Shown here one piece after another: positions 17,148-26,859 of a DNA stretch of 64,000 nt. Position 1 is the first letter of the stretch, and each line of letters opens with the position of its first letter. The notes beneath the pieces are model-generated. The model had not been told where the DNA came from. It saw only the letters and a program-made list of their open reading frames with translations, and made no database searches. The stretch is taken from positions 2,852,001 to 2,916,000 of the forward strand of contig NZ_CP134500.1 in the NCBI RefSeq assembly GCF_031760065.1, written 5' to 3'. This DNA comes from Streptomyces durocortorensis (lineage in GTDB: Bacteria > Actinomycetota > Actinomycetes > Streptomycetales > Streptomycetaceae). Made by a program: the position numbers and the translations under genes.

Positions 17148-18035
17148 TCACCCCCGGCGGTTCCCGCGCCCCGCGGCAAGCACCTCGTCGATCACGTGCG
17201 CCGCGATCCCCGCCATCACCGGGTTCGTCGTCCTGTAATGCGCGAGCTCCATCAGCGCGATGGACAGGGCCCAGCCGCGCCCCCGCGCCCAGGTCGCCTC
17301 GTCGGCGCCCACCGCCGTACGGAACGTCTCCCTGGCGTCCGCGGTCAGCAGGTACCAGGCCGCGATCAGGTCGACGGCCGGGTCGGCCAGGCCCAGGCAG
17401 TCGAAGTCGATGACCGCGGTGAGGCGGCCGTCCGCGACCAGGACGTTGCCGGGCTGGAGGTCCCCGTGCACCCAGACGGGCCGGTCCGTGAAAGCGGGGG
17501 CGGCCAGCGCCTCTTCCCAGGCCGTGGCGACGGCCTTCGCGTCCAGGACACCGTCCAGGGCCGCGAGCGCCTCGCGGGTCTCAGCGTCACGGGAGGCCAG
17601 GGCTTCGCTGCGGTAAGCGGGCGGGGCGTCGGCGGGGTCGATCCGGCGCAGGGCGCGCACGAACTCCGCCAGGTCCGCCGCGAGCAGCTCCGAGGCCGAA
17701 GAGCCGTCCCCGGGGCGCGGGTTGGCGCCCTCCAGCCAGCCGCACACCGACCACGCCCGGGGGAAACCCTCGCCCGGGGCCCCCTGGGCCAGCGGGACCG
17801 GAACGGGGAAGGGCAGGTGCGGGGCCAGCCGGGGCAGCCAACGGTGCTCCGTCGCCACGTCGGCCGCGCCGCCTTCGGTACGGGGCAGCCGCACGGACTT
17901 GTCGGCGCCCAGGCGGTAGATCGCGTTCGCGGTCCCGCTCGCGTCGACGGCCTCCACGGGCAGGTCCGCCCACTGCGGGAACTGGGCGGCGATCAGGCCT
18001 CGTACGAGCGACGGTGCGGTGGTGATGTGACTCAT
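17148..18035 (-). CDS. Aminoglycoside phosphotransferase (APH) family kinase
   Basis: A 295-aa soluble protein with the APH/choline-kinase fold. The catalytic Brenner motif VWVHGDLQPGNVLV lies at about residue 186 and the metal-binding AVIDFDCLGLADPAVD at about 208 (DFD in place of DFG-type DxD). An N-terminal lobe with YRLGADKSVRLPR supplies the nucleotide-binding lysine or arginine strand. It could phosphorylate an aminoglycoside, macrolide or small metabolite; nothing in the context shows which. Start ATG 18035 (MSHITTAPSL) is the first ATG of the conserved region, and the ribosome site is weak. It is divergent from the ATP-grasp gene. Confidence 0.82.
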   Translation of the reverse strand: MSHITTAPSLVRGLIAAQFPQWADLPVEAVDASGTANAIYRLGADKSVRLPRTEGGAADVATEHRWLPRLAPHLPFPVPVPLAQGAPGEGFPRAWSVCGWLEGANPRPGDGSSASELLAADLAEFVRALRRIDPADAPPAYRSEALASRDAETREALAALDGVLDAKAVATAWEEALAAPAFTDRPVWVHGDLQPGNVLVADGRLTAVIDFDCLGLADPAVDLIAAWYLLTADARETFRTAVGADEATWARGRGWALSIALMELAHYRTTNPVMAGIAAHVIDEVLAAGRGNRRG

Positions 18036-18162
18036 CGGTTGATGAAACCAGCCGCTCCGGGCGCGCACAACACGTTTCGGTCCGCGCCCGGGGAACCCGA
18101 GAACCCGGTCCGCCGGAAACCCGGTGGGCCACTCCCCCGTCCGTACGGGAGGATCGGCGACC

Positions 18163-19002
18163 GTGACCGACCTACCGCGCACCCTCGTCCTTCCACCCCG
18201 GCTCACCGCCTCCGCTCGGGCATTGCGCGACACGGCGCTCCGGCGCGGGCTGCGGATCCTGGAGTGCCCCCGGTTCGCGGTCCCCGAGGAGCTGGCGGGG
18301 CAACCGGAGACGGAACAGGGGACGGGACGGGAAACAGGGCAGGGAACAGGACAGGGGACAGAGCGTGCCGTCCATCTGCACGCCGGGCCCTCCTTCGCCG
18401 ACGCCGTGGCCCCCGCGCTCGGGATCGCCCTCCTGGAAGCCCCCGCTGACTGGCTCGCCCGGCTCCCCCGTGCGCTGACCCTGCGCGAGATCCGGGCGGT
18501 ACCCATCCGCGAGGCGTACCGGCTGCGGCGCCCCGCGTTCGTCAAGTCGCCCAACGACAAGAGCATTTCTGCGCTCGTTTACGCGGACGGGAGTCGGCTG
18601 CCCGGACCCGATGCCGTGAACCCGGCGACCGTGGTGCTGGTGAGCGACGTGCTGGCGTTCGCCGCCGAGTACCGGCTCCATCTGCTCGACGGGGCCGTCC
18701 ACACGGCCGGTCGGTACGCCGAAGGCGGCAGGCTGCGGCTCGGCCCCGCCGACGCCGACGCGCTCGCCTTCGGGCGGGACGTCCTCGCGGCCGCCGGGGG
18801 TTCCCTGCCCTCCGCCGTCGTCGTCGACGTCGGCCGGGACGACGAGGGCCGGTGGGCCGTGGTCGAGGCCAACGCGGCCTGGGCGAGCGGATGTTACGAC
18901 GCCGACCGGGACCGGGCCCTGGACACCGTACTGCGGGCGGCCGGACCCGCCGCAGCCCTCTCGCCGCACGACCGCGCCTTTGTACGGGCCGAAACGCGAT
19001 AG
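18163..19002 (+). CDS. ATP-grasp domain protein (DUF4343-like)
   Basis: A 279-aa protein whose C-terminal half resembles ATP-grasp ligases of the DUF4343 type. Supporting residues are RPAFVKSPNDKSISALVY near residue 125 (nucleotide-binding Lys strand), LAFAAEYRLHLLDG, and VVDVGRDDEGRWAVVEAN near residue 225, with the acidic E-x-N metal-binding end. The substrate is unknown. A low-complexity insert of GTG/GQ-type repeats (about residues 48-66) splits the N-terminal domain. Start GTG 18163 follows GGAGGA with 9-nt spacing. Confidence 0.72.
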   Translation: MTDLPRTLVLPPRLTASARALRDTALRRGLRILECPRFAVPEELAGQPETEQGTGRETGQGTGQGTERAVHLHAGPSFADAVAPALGIALLEAPADWLARLPRALTLREIRAVPIREAYRLRRPAFVKSPNDKSISALVYADGSRLPGPDAVNPATVVLVSDVLAFAAEYRLHLLDGAVHTAGRYAEGGRLRLGPADADALAFGRDVLAAAGGSLPSAVVVDVGRDDEGRWAVVEANAAWASGCYDADRDRALDTVLRAAGPAAALSPHDRAFVRAETR

Positions 19003-19008
19003 GGCACG

Positions 19009-19071
19009 CTCAGCGGCACAGCTCAGCACAGCCGAGCCCGTCCCAGCACAGCTCAGCCCGGCTCAGCGGCA
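19009..19071. repeat. CAGCACAGCTCAG-type short repeats between convergent genes
   Basis: Several overlapping copies of CAGCTCAGC and CAGCACAGCTCAGC fill the 60-bp gap between the ATP-grasp gene and the zinc-ribbon gene. Confidence 0.45.
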
Positions 19072-19971
19072 GGCCGCCCTCATCTGCCCCGACCCGTGGT
19101 GCGCCCCGACCCGGTCCGCGTCGCCCCAGTCCCGGCCCCGGTCGATGAGCTGTACGGCGAAGACGTCCCCCTTGACCGGGTAGTCGCCCACCGGGACCGC
19201 GATTCCCCGGTGCTCGGTCTGGAGCACCGTGAAACCGGTGTACGCGGAGTCCGGGTCGTCCGGGTCGGAGAGCACGCGGTAGACGGTCGGGGCCCCGGCG
19301 GCGTCCCGGGCGCGGCCGCTGTCGGGGACGAAGACGGTCAGCGCGCAGGTCCGGAAACCCTCGCCCGGCCGCCAGGACCAGGTCGCCGTGGAGCCCGCGT
19401 CCTCGGTCGGGGTGCCCGACATGGGGACGGCGCTGAACCGGCCGTCGCACCCGTCACCGGTGAAACCGCCCGCCTCGACCGTGTACCAGCCCGCGTCGCC
19501 CTTCTCGAAGCGGCCGTGCTCCCGGTACGTACCGGTCGTACAGCCGGGCCCCGCCCACTGCGAGAAGCGGTGGCCGTCCGCCGGGTCGGGTGCGGGAACC
19601 GCTCCCGCATCATCCGCTCCCGCGCCGATCCGGGTCGGGGCCGCGCCGCCGACCCGGTCGGGCAGCGCGCCCGCCCGGCCCGCCGCGTCCGTACGGCTGT
19701 CGCTGTCGCCGCCACCGCCCCGCGCGGCCCAGGGCGTCAGAAGGGTAGCGCCGGCGACCAGCCCCCCGGCGGCCACCACGATCCCCGCCGCCAGCAGGGC
19801 CTTGCGCCGCCGGGGCAGGGTGGAGATGCGGCCGGCCAGGGTCTCCGTGGCGATCCAGGAGCCCTCCGCGGCCGCCGACCGGGGCGCTCCCACTCCGCAG
19901 TCGGGACAGACCATTCCGGGCAACGCGCCCCGTTGTCCACCGCCGCAGTACGGGCACCTTGTCGCCTTCAT
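19063..19971 (-). CDS. Zinc-ribbon membrane-anchored hypothetical protein
   Basis: A 302-aa protein of unknown function. An N-terminal zinc ribbon has CPYCGGG at residues 6-12 and CPDCGVG at 22-28. It is followed by basic residues and one membrane helix at about 58-79 (LLAAGIVVAAGGLVAGATLL), then an extracytoplasmic Gly/Asp-rich linker and a Cys-containing beta-rich domain (about 135-302, with CTTGTYREHG and GCDGRFSAV). The layout, cytosolic zinc ribbon plus exported domain, is common in actinobacterial cell-surface proteins. ATG 19971 is the start. Confidence 0.7.
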   Translation of the reverse strand: MKATRCPYCGGGQRGALPGMVCPDCGVGAPRSAAAEGSWIATETLAGRISTLPRRRKALLAAGIVVAAGGLVAGATLLTPWAARGGGGDSDSRTDAAGRAGALPDRVGGAAPTRIGAGADDAGAVPAPDPADGHRFSQWAGPGCTTGTYREHGRFEKGDAGWYTVEAGGFTGDGCDGRFSAVPMSGTPTEDAGSTATWSWRPGEGFRTCALTVFVPDSGRARDAAGAPTVYRVLSDPDDPDSAYTGFTVLQTEHRGIAVPVGDYPVKGDVFAVQLIDRGRDWGDADRVGAHHGSGQMRAACR

Positions 19972-20052
19972 GGCAGGACACCTTGCCAGGCTGCCGCCCG
20001 CAGAGGGAGGGCTCGCGCACGATGCCCCCTACACGCGCAGGCTGACGTTCAG

Positions 20053-22035
20053 TCAGCTCAGCTCTTCCGGGCAGGGTGTGCCCGGCTGGAGCTGGTACGG
20101 GGCCGCCAGCCGGTACACGCCCGGCCGCGGCGCGAGCAGCTCCGTCCACTCGTCGCCGTAGGGGCCTTCCTCGACCTTGTTCAGGCAGCCGTGGGTGTTG
20201 AGATACGTCTTCGGCGCGGTCTCGTCCGCCTGCGACCGTTCCTTCGACTCCTCGGTCTCCTGCGGGCGCTCCACACTCTTGCCGTCCTCGTCGACGAGGG
20301 CGAGCCAGCGCGTGTACGGGATACGGATCAGCACCCGGCCCGCCGACTTCACGGTGATCGTCAGCTCGCCCGCGCCCGCCCGCTCCACCGTCGCGGGCGG
20401 GTCTGCGAGCGGCACCGGGTCCAGGACCCGGAAGAGCTTCCAGTTCGCGTCGCCCCAGATCTGGCGCAGGTAGGGCTGCCCCCGCTCGATCAGCTCCGCT
20501 TCCTGAACGGCCCCCGTGCCGTCCGGCCGGTCCTTGGGCAGCACCACGTAGTGCACGGCCCACCGGTCCAGCCACTCCCGGTAGTTCACCGGGTCCAGGG
20601 TGTCGTCGTAGAAGAGCGGGTTGCGCTTCATGTCCGCCTGGCGGTTCCAGCCGCGCGCCAGGTTGACGTACGGGGCGAGCGCCGAGGCCTCGCGGTGGCT
20701 GCTCGCGGGCACGACCTCGACCCGGCCGCGCTCGGCCTTCACCTGCTGGAGCTGGTTGACCAGCGGGGCCAGTTCGCGGTTCCAGGACGCGGCGGGGGCG
20801 GTACGGACGATGTCGTCGACGCTCTTGAAACCGATCCAGAAGTTGAGCCCGGCGAACGCCAGGACCAGGGCGTACCAGCGGCGGCTGCGCGGCACCGCGT
20901 ACGGCAGGGCGGCGAGCAGCGCCACCCCGGCGAACAGCATCGCCATGCGGGTGATGTTCGACCCGATCTGCGAGTCGATGAAGTACGTGAGCACCGTGCC
21001 GAGCCCGTAGACGGCGGCGGCGGTGCGGACCGTGCTCCAGTCGCGCGGTACGAGGACGAAGACGAGGACCGCGAAGAGCAACGGCAGCGAAACCGTCCCG
21101 AGCGACATCGGCTGCGTACCGGAGAACGGGAACAGCCAGGCGGACAGCCCGACCACGGCGACCGGGGCGAGCCCGATCGCGTACGCCCCCGGGCGCCGTT
21201 TGTGCAGGAACAGCGCCGCCGCCACGACCCCGAGGAACAGCCCGGCGACAGGGCTGGACGCCGTCGCGAGTCCGGCGAGCGGGGCGGCGACGGCGGCCTT
21301 GGCCCACCGCTTGTAGCGCCACCGGTACGGCCAGCAGAACACCGCCGCCACCGCACCGACCGCGAACATCATGCCGAGCCCGAACGTCACCCGGCCCGAC
21401 AGCGCGTTGCACAGGAAGGCGAAGACCCCGGCGAGCGAGCAGACCAGCGGATTGCGGACCGCCGGGACCCGGACCAGGATCAGCGCGGTCAGCGCGGAGG
21501 AGACCGTACCGACGATCATCATCGTCGTACGGACGCCGAGCAGGGACATCACGTAGGGCGAGACCACGCTGTACGAGACGGGGTGCATGCCCCCGTACCA
21601 GGCGAGGTTGTACGCGGTTCCGGGGTGCCGTCCGACGAACTCGGCCCAGGCGTCCTGCGCCGCGATGTCGCCGCCGGTGTTGGCGAAGAAGAAGAACCAG
21701 AGGAGGTGCGCGACGGCGGCCAACGCCGTCGCGACGGTGACAGGGTGCCGCAGCAGCCGCCGCACCCGGCCGGACGGCAACCGACCGGGGGTTACGGGTA
21801 CGGCGGGGGCGTCGGGTTCCGCCGGGGATTCGGCAGGCCCGGCATGCCCGCCGGGTGAGGATTCCCGGGGCCCCGGGGGCTCCGGGGCACGGGGGGACGG
21901 CACGCGGACGTGCAGGGCAGCCTCGTCCCCGGCACTGGTACCGGACCCGGCACTGTCACCGACCCCGGCACCGGTGGTGCCGTACCCAGTGGTGTCGCCC
22001 GCCTCACGGCCGGGTCTCGGCTCCGCGGTGGTCAC
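20053..22035 (-). CDS. Large polytopic membrane protein, GT-C-like architecture
   Basis: A 660-aa protein. A disordered Pro/Gly/Ser-rich N-tail (about 1-90) is followed by about ten or eleven membrane helices (95-430) and an extracytoplasmic C-terminal domain (430-660) with KRNPLFYDDTLDPVNYREWL, WAVHYVVLPKDRPDG and PYTRWLALVDEDGK. The plan recalls GT-C glycosyltransferases and related actinobacterial surface-polymer proteins; databases often label such genes MFS transporter. I see no clear catalytic DxD/ExD loop, although the first loop holds GGDIAAQDAWAEFVGRHPG. Start GTG 22035 has GGGGAGAG upstream. The neighbouring carboxypeptidase gene suggests an envelope role, but this is inference. Confidence 0.65.
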   Translation of the reverse strand: MTTAEPRPGREAGDTTGYGTTGAGVGDSAGSGTSAGDEAALHVRVPSPRAPEPPGPRESSPGGHAGPAESPAEPDAPAVPVTPGRLPSGRVRRLLRHPVTVATALAAVAHLLWFFFFANTGGDIAAQDAWAEFVGRHPGTAYNLAWYGGMHPVSYSVVSPYVMSLLGVRTTMMIVGTVSSALTALILVRVPAVRNPLVCSLAGVFAFLCNALSGRVTFGLGMMFAVGAVAAVFCWPYRWRYKRWAKAAVAAPLAGLATASSPVAGLFLGVVAAALFLHKRRPGAYAIGLAPVAVVGLSAWLFPFSGTQPMSLGTVSLPLLFAVLVFVLVPRDWSTVRTAAAVYGLGTVLTYFIDSQIGSNITRMAMLFAGVALLAALPYAVPRSRRWYALVLAFAGLNFWIGFKSVDDIVRTAPAASWNRELAPLVNQLQQVKAERGRVEVVPASSHREASALAPYVNLARGWNRQADMKRNPLFYDDTLDPVNYREWLDRWAVHYVVLPKDRPDGTGAVQEAELIERGQPYLRQIWGDANWKLFRVLDPVPLADPPATVERAGAGELTITVKSAGRVLIRIPYTRWLALVDEDGKSVERPQETEESKERSQADETAPKTYLNTHGCLNKVEEGPYGDEWTELLAPRPGVYRLAAPYQLQPGTPCPEELS

Positions 22036-22218
22036 TACGGCTCTCCCCGTCTCCGCCGGCCCCGTACCTCACCAAAGACGCGTCCCGGCGTCCTTGAGTT
22101 GTCCGGGGACGCTAACACGTACCTCCGACACGTATCCCTGTCATAGGAGCGGAGGGGCGGACGCCGCCGACCGGGCGCCGCTCACCCCTCCCCACCCGGG
22201 GTTTCCCACCCAGGGGTT

Positions 22219-24591
22219 TCAGCCGATCCTGGTCAGCTTGTCGCCGAAGGCCGGCTCGGGCAGGTCGCTGCGGAGCGCCACCGGCGCCGTGACCTTTCCG
22301 GTGCCCGTACCGACGGTCACCATGCCGACCTCGCTCCCGGCCTTCGCACCGTGGTCGATGCCCTTGCCGTTGCCGGTGACCTTCAGCTCGACCTTCAGCC
22401 CGGACCAGCCGACCGCCTTCAGGTTCTTGGTGGCGACCACCGGGGCCTGTCCGCCGTAGCCGTTGTCCACATACCCGACGACGTCACCCTTCTTCACCAC
22501 CGTGGCGGAGGTGGGGGCCTCCTGCGCGCTCTTGATCAGCTTCAGGCTGTTGGTCAGGGACAGCGTCAGGCTGTCGTAGAGCCGTCCGGTACCGGCCTGC
22601 TGGCCCATGACCGCTCCGTAGATCCACAGCGTCTTGCCGTCGACCACGGTGTTCGCCGACCAGAGCAGGTTGCCGCCCGCCGGGGTGGAGGACCCGGTCT
22701 TGATGCCGCTCACGCCCGGCTCCAGCAGGAGCGTGTTGTTGTTGTAGATCTTGCCGTCTATGCCCTCGATCTCGACCTGCGGCATGTCCACGACCTCACG
22801 GAAGACGTCGTTGCGCATGACCGCCTGCGCCAGTTTCAGCTGGTCGCCGGCGGTGGAAACGGTGGTCTTCTCCAGTCCGCTCGGGTCGGTGTACGTCGAC
22901 CCGGTCATCCCGAGCTCCTTGGCCGCGTCGTTCATCTTGTCGATGAACGCGTCCTCGGAGCCGGCGTCCCAACGGGCGAGCAACCGTGCCGCGTTGTTCC
23001 CCGAGGGGATCATCAGCAGCTGGAGCAGCTGCCGCTGGGTGAGTTGCTGTCCCTTGGTCAGTGGGGCCGTCGACTCGTCGGGGCGCTTGGACTCGTCCTC
23101 CGCCTGCTGGTCGACGGTGATCGTCTCGCCCTCCTCGTCGCCCTTGAGCGGGTGCTCCTTGAGGATCACATAGGCGGTCATGACCTTCGCGACGCTGGCG
23201 ATCGGGGCCGACTTCTGCGCCCCCTCGGAACCGAGCGATCCCACGCCGTCCACCATCACGGCCGACTGCCCCTGGCCCGGCCAGGACAGCTCCGTCGCGC
23301 CGCCCTCGAAGGTGTACGTCGGCTTCGCCGTCAGCTTCAGCTCGGGCTCCGGCATCGGGCGCATCACCTGCACGATCGCAAAGACGATCAGCAGGAGGAG
23401 GACCAACGGGGTCCAGATCTTGACCCGGCGGACCGCATTGCGGACCGAGGTCTCCGGGGGCGGCGGGGTGTTCGTCAGCTCGGCGAGCAGGTCGAGCGGC
23501 GGCTTCGGCGGCAACGGCTGCTGCCGGGTCCGCTCGGCCGTGACCCAGGACGGCGCGGCGGACGCGCCGGAGGTCGACGGGCCCGCCCCGGGGGCACTGG
23601 CGGACGCGCCGGAGGTCACGGATGCCCCGGACGTACCTGACGCCCCGGACATGGTGGACGCCTCGGACGTCCCGGTCGCCTCGGACGTCCCGGATGGCTC
23701 GGGCTCCGGCTTGCGGGGCGCGGGAGCGGAACGTACGTCGTCGGAGCGCAGCGGCACGAAGGTGCTCGTGCGCTCGGCGGCGCTCTCGGGCTTGCCGTCC
23801 GCGGGCTTGTCACCGGCAGGCTCGTCGTCTGCGGGCTTGCCGTCCGCGGGCTTGCTGTCTGCGGGCTTGTCACCGGCCTTGCTTTCGCTCGGCGGGAGCT
23901 TCAGCGCGGTCGTCGCCTGGTCGACCCGATCAGGCGCCTTGGCCGCCTTGACCGCCTTGAAGACGGCAGTGGGCTGATCGATTCCTCGCAGGTCGGAGCC
24001 GGTGCCGGGGGCTGCGTCACCCGTGGATTCGTCCTCAGCCTTCCGCTTCGGCGCGTCCTTGGGCTCCGCCTCGGCGGCGGGCTTGGCCTCGGGCTTCTTA
24101 CCCCCCTCAGCACCCGTACCCGTACCCGCATCCGCATCCGCGTCCTCCGCAGGCTCGTCCTCCGCAGCGGCATCGACCCACGCGGCCACTGCGGCGCGCA
24201 GCCGCACATCCCCGGGCTCGGCCTCCGCCTCGGAACCGCCCTTGGAACCGCCCTTGGAACCGCTCTCAGGCTCACTCCCGGCGGCCTCCCGGCCCTTCGG
24301 GACTTCCGGGCCCTCCGGAGGCTCGGCAGCCTCCCCAGAGGCCGTGACGGCCGCCTGCGGCTCGGGCTTCGCCGCGGGCTCGCTCACGGCGGCGCCCTCA
24401 GGAAGCCGGGGGCGGAAGACCGCGGTCGCCGTATCGGACGTCACACCGGAAGCCCCACCCACGCCTGCATCCGCTTCCGCGCCCCCGTCCGCTCCGGGGT
24501 CACGGAACACGGCGAAGCGCGGGTCGGGTTCCTCCGCAGCCGTCCCCGACGACTTCTGCTGCTCCGTTTTGTCGGGGGACTCGCCCGCCAC
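22219..24591 (-). CDS. D-alanyl-D-alanine carboxypeptidase (S11) with long cytosolic N-terminus
   Basis: A 790-aa type II membrane protein. The first 380 residues are acidic, Pro/Ala/Ser-rich and repetitive (for instance repeated KPADGKPAD and TSGAS units) and probably disordered in the cytosol. A single membrane helix spans about 393-411 (TPLVLLLLIVFAIVQVM). The external S11 penicillin-binding domain has the three active-site motifs: SVAK at about 466, SGN at about 530 and KTG at about 631. It would trim terminal D-Ala from peptidoglycan stems. Start GTG 24591 (VAGESPDKTEQQ) has GAGGAGG 5 nt upstream. S11 enzymes are usually about 400 aa, so the N-terminus is a large extra domain. Confidence 0.87.
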   Translation of the reverse strand: MAGESPDKTEQQKSSGTAAEEPDPRFAVFRDPGADGGAEADAGVGGASGVTSDTATAVFRPRLPEGAAVSEPAAKPEPQAAVTASGEAAEPPEGPEVPKGREAAGSEPESGSKGGSKGGSEAEAEPGDVRLRAAVAAWVDAAAEDEPAEDADADAGTGTGAEGGKKPEAKPAAEAEPKDAPKRKAEDESTGDAAPGTGSDLRGIDQPTAVFKAVKAAKAPDRVDQATTALKLPPSESKAGDKPADSKPADGKPADDEPAGDKPADGKPESAAERTSTFVPLRSDDVRSAPAPRKPEPEPSGTSEATGTSEASTMSGASGTSGASVTSGASASAPGAGPSTSGASAAPSWVTAERTRQQPLPPKPPLDLLAELTNTPPPPETSVRNAVRRVKIWTPLVLLLLIVFAIVQVMRPMPEPELKLTAKPTYTFEGGATELSWPGQGQSAVMVDGVGSLGSEGAQKSAPIASVAKVMTAYVILKEHPLKGDEEGETITVDQQAEDESKRPDESTAPLTKGQQLTQRQLLQLLMIPSGNNAARLLARWDAGSEDAFIDKMNDAAKELGMTGSTYTDPSGLEKTTVSTAGDQLKLAQAVMRNDVFREVVDMPQVEIEGIDGKIYNNNTLLLEPGVSGIKTGSSTPAGGNLLWSANTVVDGKTLWIYGAVMGQQAGTGRLYDSLTLSLTNSLKLIKSAQEAPTSATVVKKGDVVGYVDNGYGGQAPVVATKNLKAVGWSGLKVELKVTGNGKGIDHGAKAGSEVGMVTVGTGTGKVTAPVALRSDLPEPAFGDKLTRIG

Positions 24592-24783
24592 CGATGCCTC
24601 CTCATACCCTGCGGGGCCACCCCGCGCAGTCCGAACCATCTACCAGTGTCCTGTGTGAACCCCTGGCCGAGCTGCTAGACGGGAACGACATAGCTACTGG
24701 TTCCCGTACAAAGCAGTCAGGCGCTCTCGACAGATGAATGTGAGAGGGGTCACCCTGTCAGACATCCACGCGGGGAGGCATGG

Positions 24784-25503
24784 ATGGGCAGGAGCCGCAG
24801 AACAATTCCGGAGGAGCTTCTGCTGCTCGCTCTGGACCCGACCACGGGTACCACAGCGCAGCCGCAGTCGCTCGACCTCGGCCTGGCCGGGGCACAGCTA
24901 GTGGAGCTGGCTCTGGCAGGACGGATAGCCCCTGACGGGGATCGTATCGCCGTGGTGATGCCACGGCCGACAGGAGATCCGACTCTGGACTCCGCACTGG
25001 AACTGCTGCGCCGTCGCGGCAGCCCGGTTCGGGCCGTCCACTGGATCGGCGGACCCCGGCTGGGGCTGCGCCAGATCTATCTCGCGCATCTGGAGCGGTG
25101 CGGCATGGTCCATGCCGTGGCGGGCCAGATGTGCGGCGTACTGCCGACGACTCGCTACCAGGCGACGGACACGGCAATCAGCCGGGACATCAGGGCCCGG
25201 CTGGACAGCGCGATCCGCACCGGCGTACCGCCGGACCCGCGGACCGCCGCGCTCGCCGCACTGGCCCACGCGGTCGGACTCGGCAAGCACCTGTACCCCG
25301 GGAACGAGGGGCGTTCATCGCGCTCCCGGCTCCGGGACCTGATCAGGCACGACCCGATGGGCGGACTCGTGGCGCACGCCGTGATGGACGTCCAGAACGG
25401 GGTGGCCGTCCAGCCACGCCGTACGCAGCAGTCAGCGGGTCTCCCGTTGCAGCCGCAAGCACAGGCCCGTCGCGGCAGCATGGCGCACACCGCCGCAAGC
25501 TGA
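24784..25503 (+). CDS. GPP34 (GOLPH3-like) family phosphoprotein
   Basis: A 239-aa protein of the GOLPH3/VPS74 fold. In eukaryotes this fold binds phosphatidylinositol-4-phosphate; bacterial members are abundant in Streptomyces but without known function. Visible: EELLLLALDPTTGTT at residues 10-24, the LAGAQLVELALAGRIA helix near 33, and a later helical part with AALAHAVGLGKHLYPG near 165. It lacks a signal peptide. ATG 24784 has GGGGAGG 5 nt upstream (ATG 24780 is in another frame). It is divergent from the carboxypeptidase gene and followed by a strong terminator, hence monocistronic. Confidence 0.82.
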   Translation: MGRSRRTIPEELLLLALDPTTGTTAQPQSLDLGLAGAQLVELALAGRIAPDGDRIAVVMPRPTGDPTLDSALELLRRRGSPVRAVHWIGGPRLGLRQIYLAHLERCGMVHAVAGQMCGVLPTTRYQATDTAISRDIRARLDSAIRTGVPPDPRTAALAALAHAVGLGKHLYPGNEGRSSRSRLRDLIRHDPMGGLVAHAVMDVQNGVAVQPRRTQQSAGLPLQPQAQARRGSMAHTAAS

Positions 25504-25591
25504 CCGTCCGGACCCGAGCACAGAACAGCAGTACGCGACAACAGCACACCGCCGTACCGTCGTCACAGGACCCGGTCCGGGAGCCGCACCA

Positions 25592-25635
25592 CGCACGGGG
25601 CAGCCGGTATTCACCATCACCGGCTGCCCCGTGCG
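25592..25635 (+). terminator. 17-bp perfect hairpin after the GPP34 gene
   Basis: Arms 25592-25608 and 25619-25635 are exact inverted repeats around a 10-nt loop, 88 bp past the stop. Confidence 0.85.
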
Positions 25636-25773
25636 CTTGCGCGCCCTCCCGCGCACCGGTGCGTACGCCCCCCGCAGTCCGCGTGTGGCCGTTTCCCAGC
25701 GCGGCCGGGGCAAGGGGTGGCAATCTGCTGAGCAGTAGATACGCACAGCTACATAGCCGGAGGTGCACTTTCC

Positions 25774-26631
25774 GTGCCGTCCAACGTCAATCCCACAGTC
25801 AGGCGACGCAGGCTGGGCCAGGAACTGCGCCGCCTGCGCGAACTCAAAGGCATGACGGCCGAGGAAGTGGCGGAACGACTGCTGGTCTCGCAGTCGAAGA
25901 TCAGCCGCCTGGAGAACGGCCGCCGCTCGATCAGCCAGCGCGATGTGCGCGACCTCTGCGGGGTGTACGAGGTCGAGGACCACCGCATCGTCGACTCGCT
26001 CATGCAGATGGCCAAGGACTCGCGCCAGCAGGGCTGGTGGCACGCCTTCGGCGACATCCCGTACAGCGTCTACATCGGCCTGGAGACGGACGCGGAGTCG
26101 CTGCGGGTGTACGAGCCCCAGATGGTGCCGGGCCTGCTCCAGACCCGGGCGTACGCCGAGGCGCTGATCAGCGGCGCGCTCCCCGAGGCCCCGCCGACGG
26201 ACATCGAGAAGCGGGTCAACGTACGCTCCCGGCGCCAGGACCGGGTGAACGCGCCGGAGAATCCGCTGCGGCTGTGGGCGGTGATCGACGAGTCGGCCCT
26301 GCGCCGTCGGGTCGGTGACAACCAGGTGATGATCGACCAGCTGGAGCACCTCGTCGAGCAGTCGCATCTGCCGCATGTGACCGTGCAGGTGCTGCCGTTC
26401 GACATGGGAGCTCACCCGGGGATCAACGGGCAGTACGCGATCCTGGAGTTCCCGGACGCGGCTGACTCCAGCGTGGTGTACATCGAGGGCGTCACGAGCG
26501 ATCTCTACCTGGAGAAGGCGCACGACGTGCAGCGCTACAGCGTGATGTACGAACACCTGCGGGCCCAGGCTCTGAACGTGGAACAGACGCGGGAGTTCAT
26601 CAGCAAGATCGCCAAGTCGTACACGAGCTGA
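25774..26631 (+). CDS. XRE-family regulator with DUF5753 domain
   Basis: A 285-aa regulator of the large actinomycete family that includes WhiJ-like and Scr1-type proteins. HTH_31 lies at residues about 12-65 (ELRRLRELKGMTAEEVAERL then VSQSKISRLENGRR). DUF5753 covers about 95-275, with YEPQMVPGLLQTRAYAEAL, WAVIDESALRRRVG and the final YLEKAHDVQRYSVMYEHLRA. Start GTG 25774 has GGAGGT 9 nt upstream. A DUF397 gene follows 228 bp downstream on the same strand, the usual partner. In known cases such pairs act in development or antibiotic control, and the small DUF397 protein antagonises the regulator. The target here is unknown. Confidence 0.9.
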   Translation: MPSNVNPTVRRRRLGQELRRLRELKGMTAEEVAERLLVSQSKISRLENGRRSISQRDVRDLCGVYEVEDHRIVDSLMQMAKDSRQQGWWHAFGDIPYSVYIGLETDAESLRVYEPQMVPGLLQTRAYAEALISGALPEAPPTDIEKRVNVRSRRQDRVNAPENPLRLWAVIDESALRRRVGDNQVMIDQLEHLVEQSHLPHVTVQVLPFDMGAHPGINGQYAILEFPDAADSSVVYIEGVTSDLYLEKAHDVQRYSVMYEHLRAQALNVEQTREFISKIAKSYTS

Positions 26632-26859
26632 CCGATCACCAGCTGACCGTTTTCAGGGCTCGGCACCTGCCGTCGGCCCATCGAGTGAGTGGCGGCGGCA
26701 CGGTACACCGCCGCCAGCTCACCACGGAAGATTTCACTGAAGAAGATCACCCGGTCGAGTGAACGGCCATCTCATGGAACAGGCTTGGCGAGTAGCGTCA
26801 ATCACGCCAATCGGAATCAGGTTGGTGCGACTCACCCAACTCTCTGAACCGGAGTGAAC

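Noticed and set aside
19096..21858. 920-codon plus-strand frame
   Set aside because: Antisense to the zinc-ribbon and polytopic membrane genes; the product is His/Arg/Gly-rich without domains.
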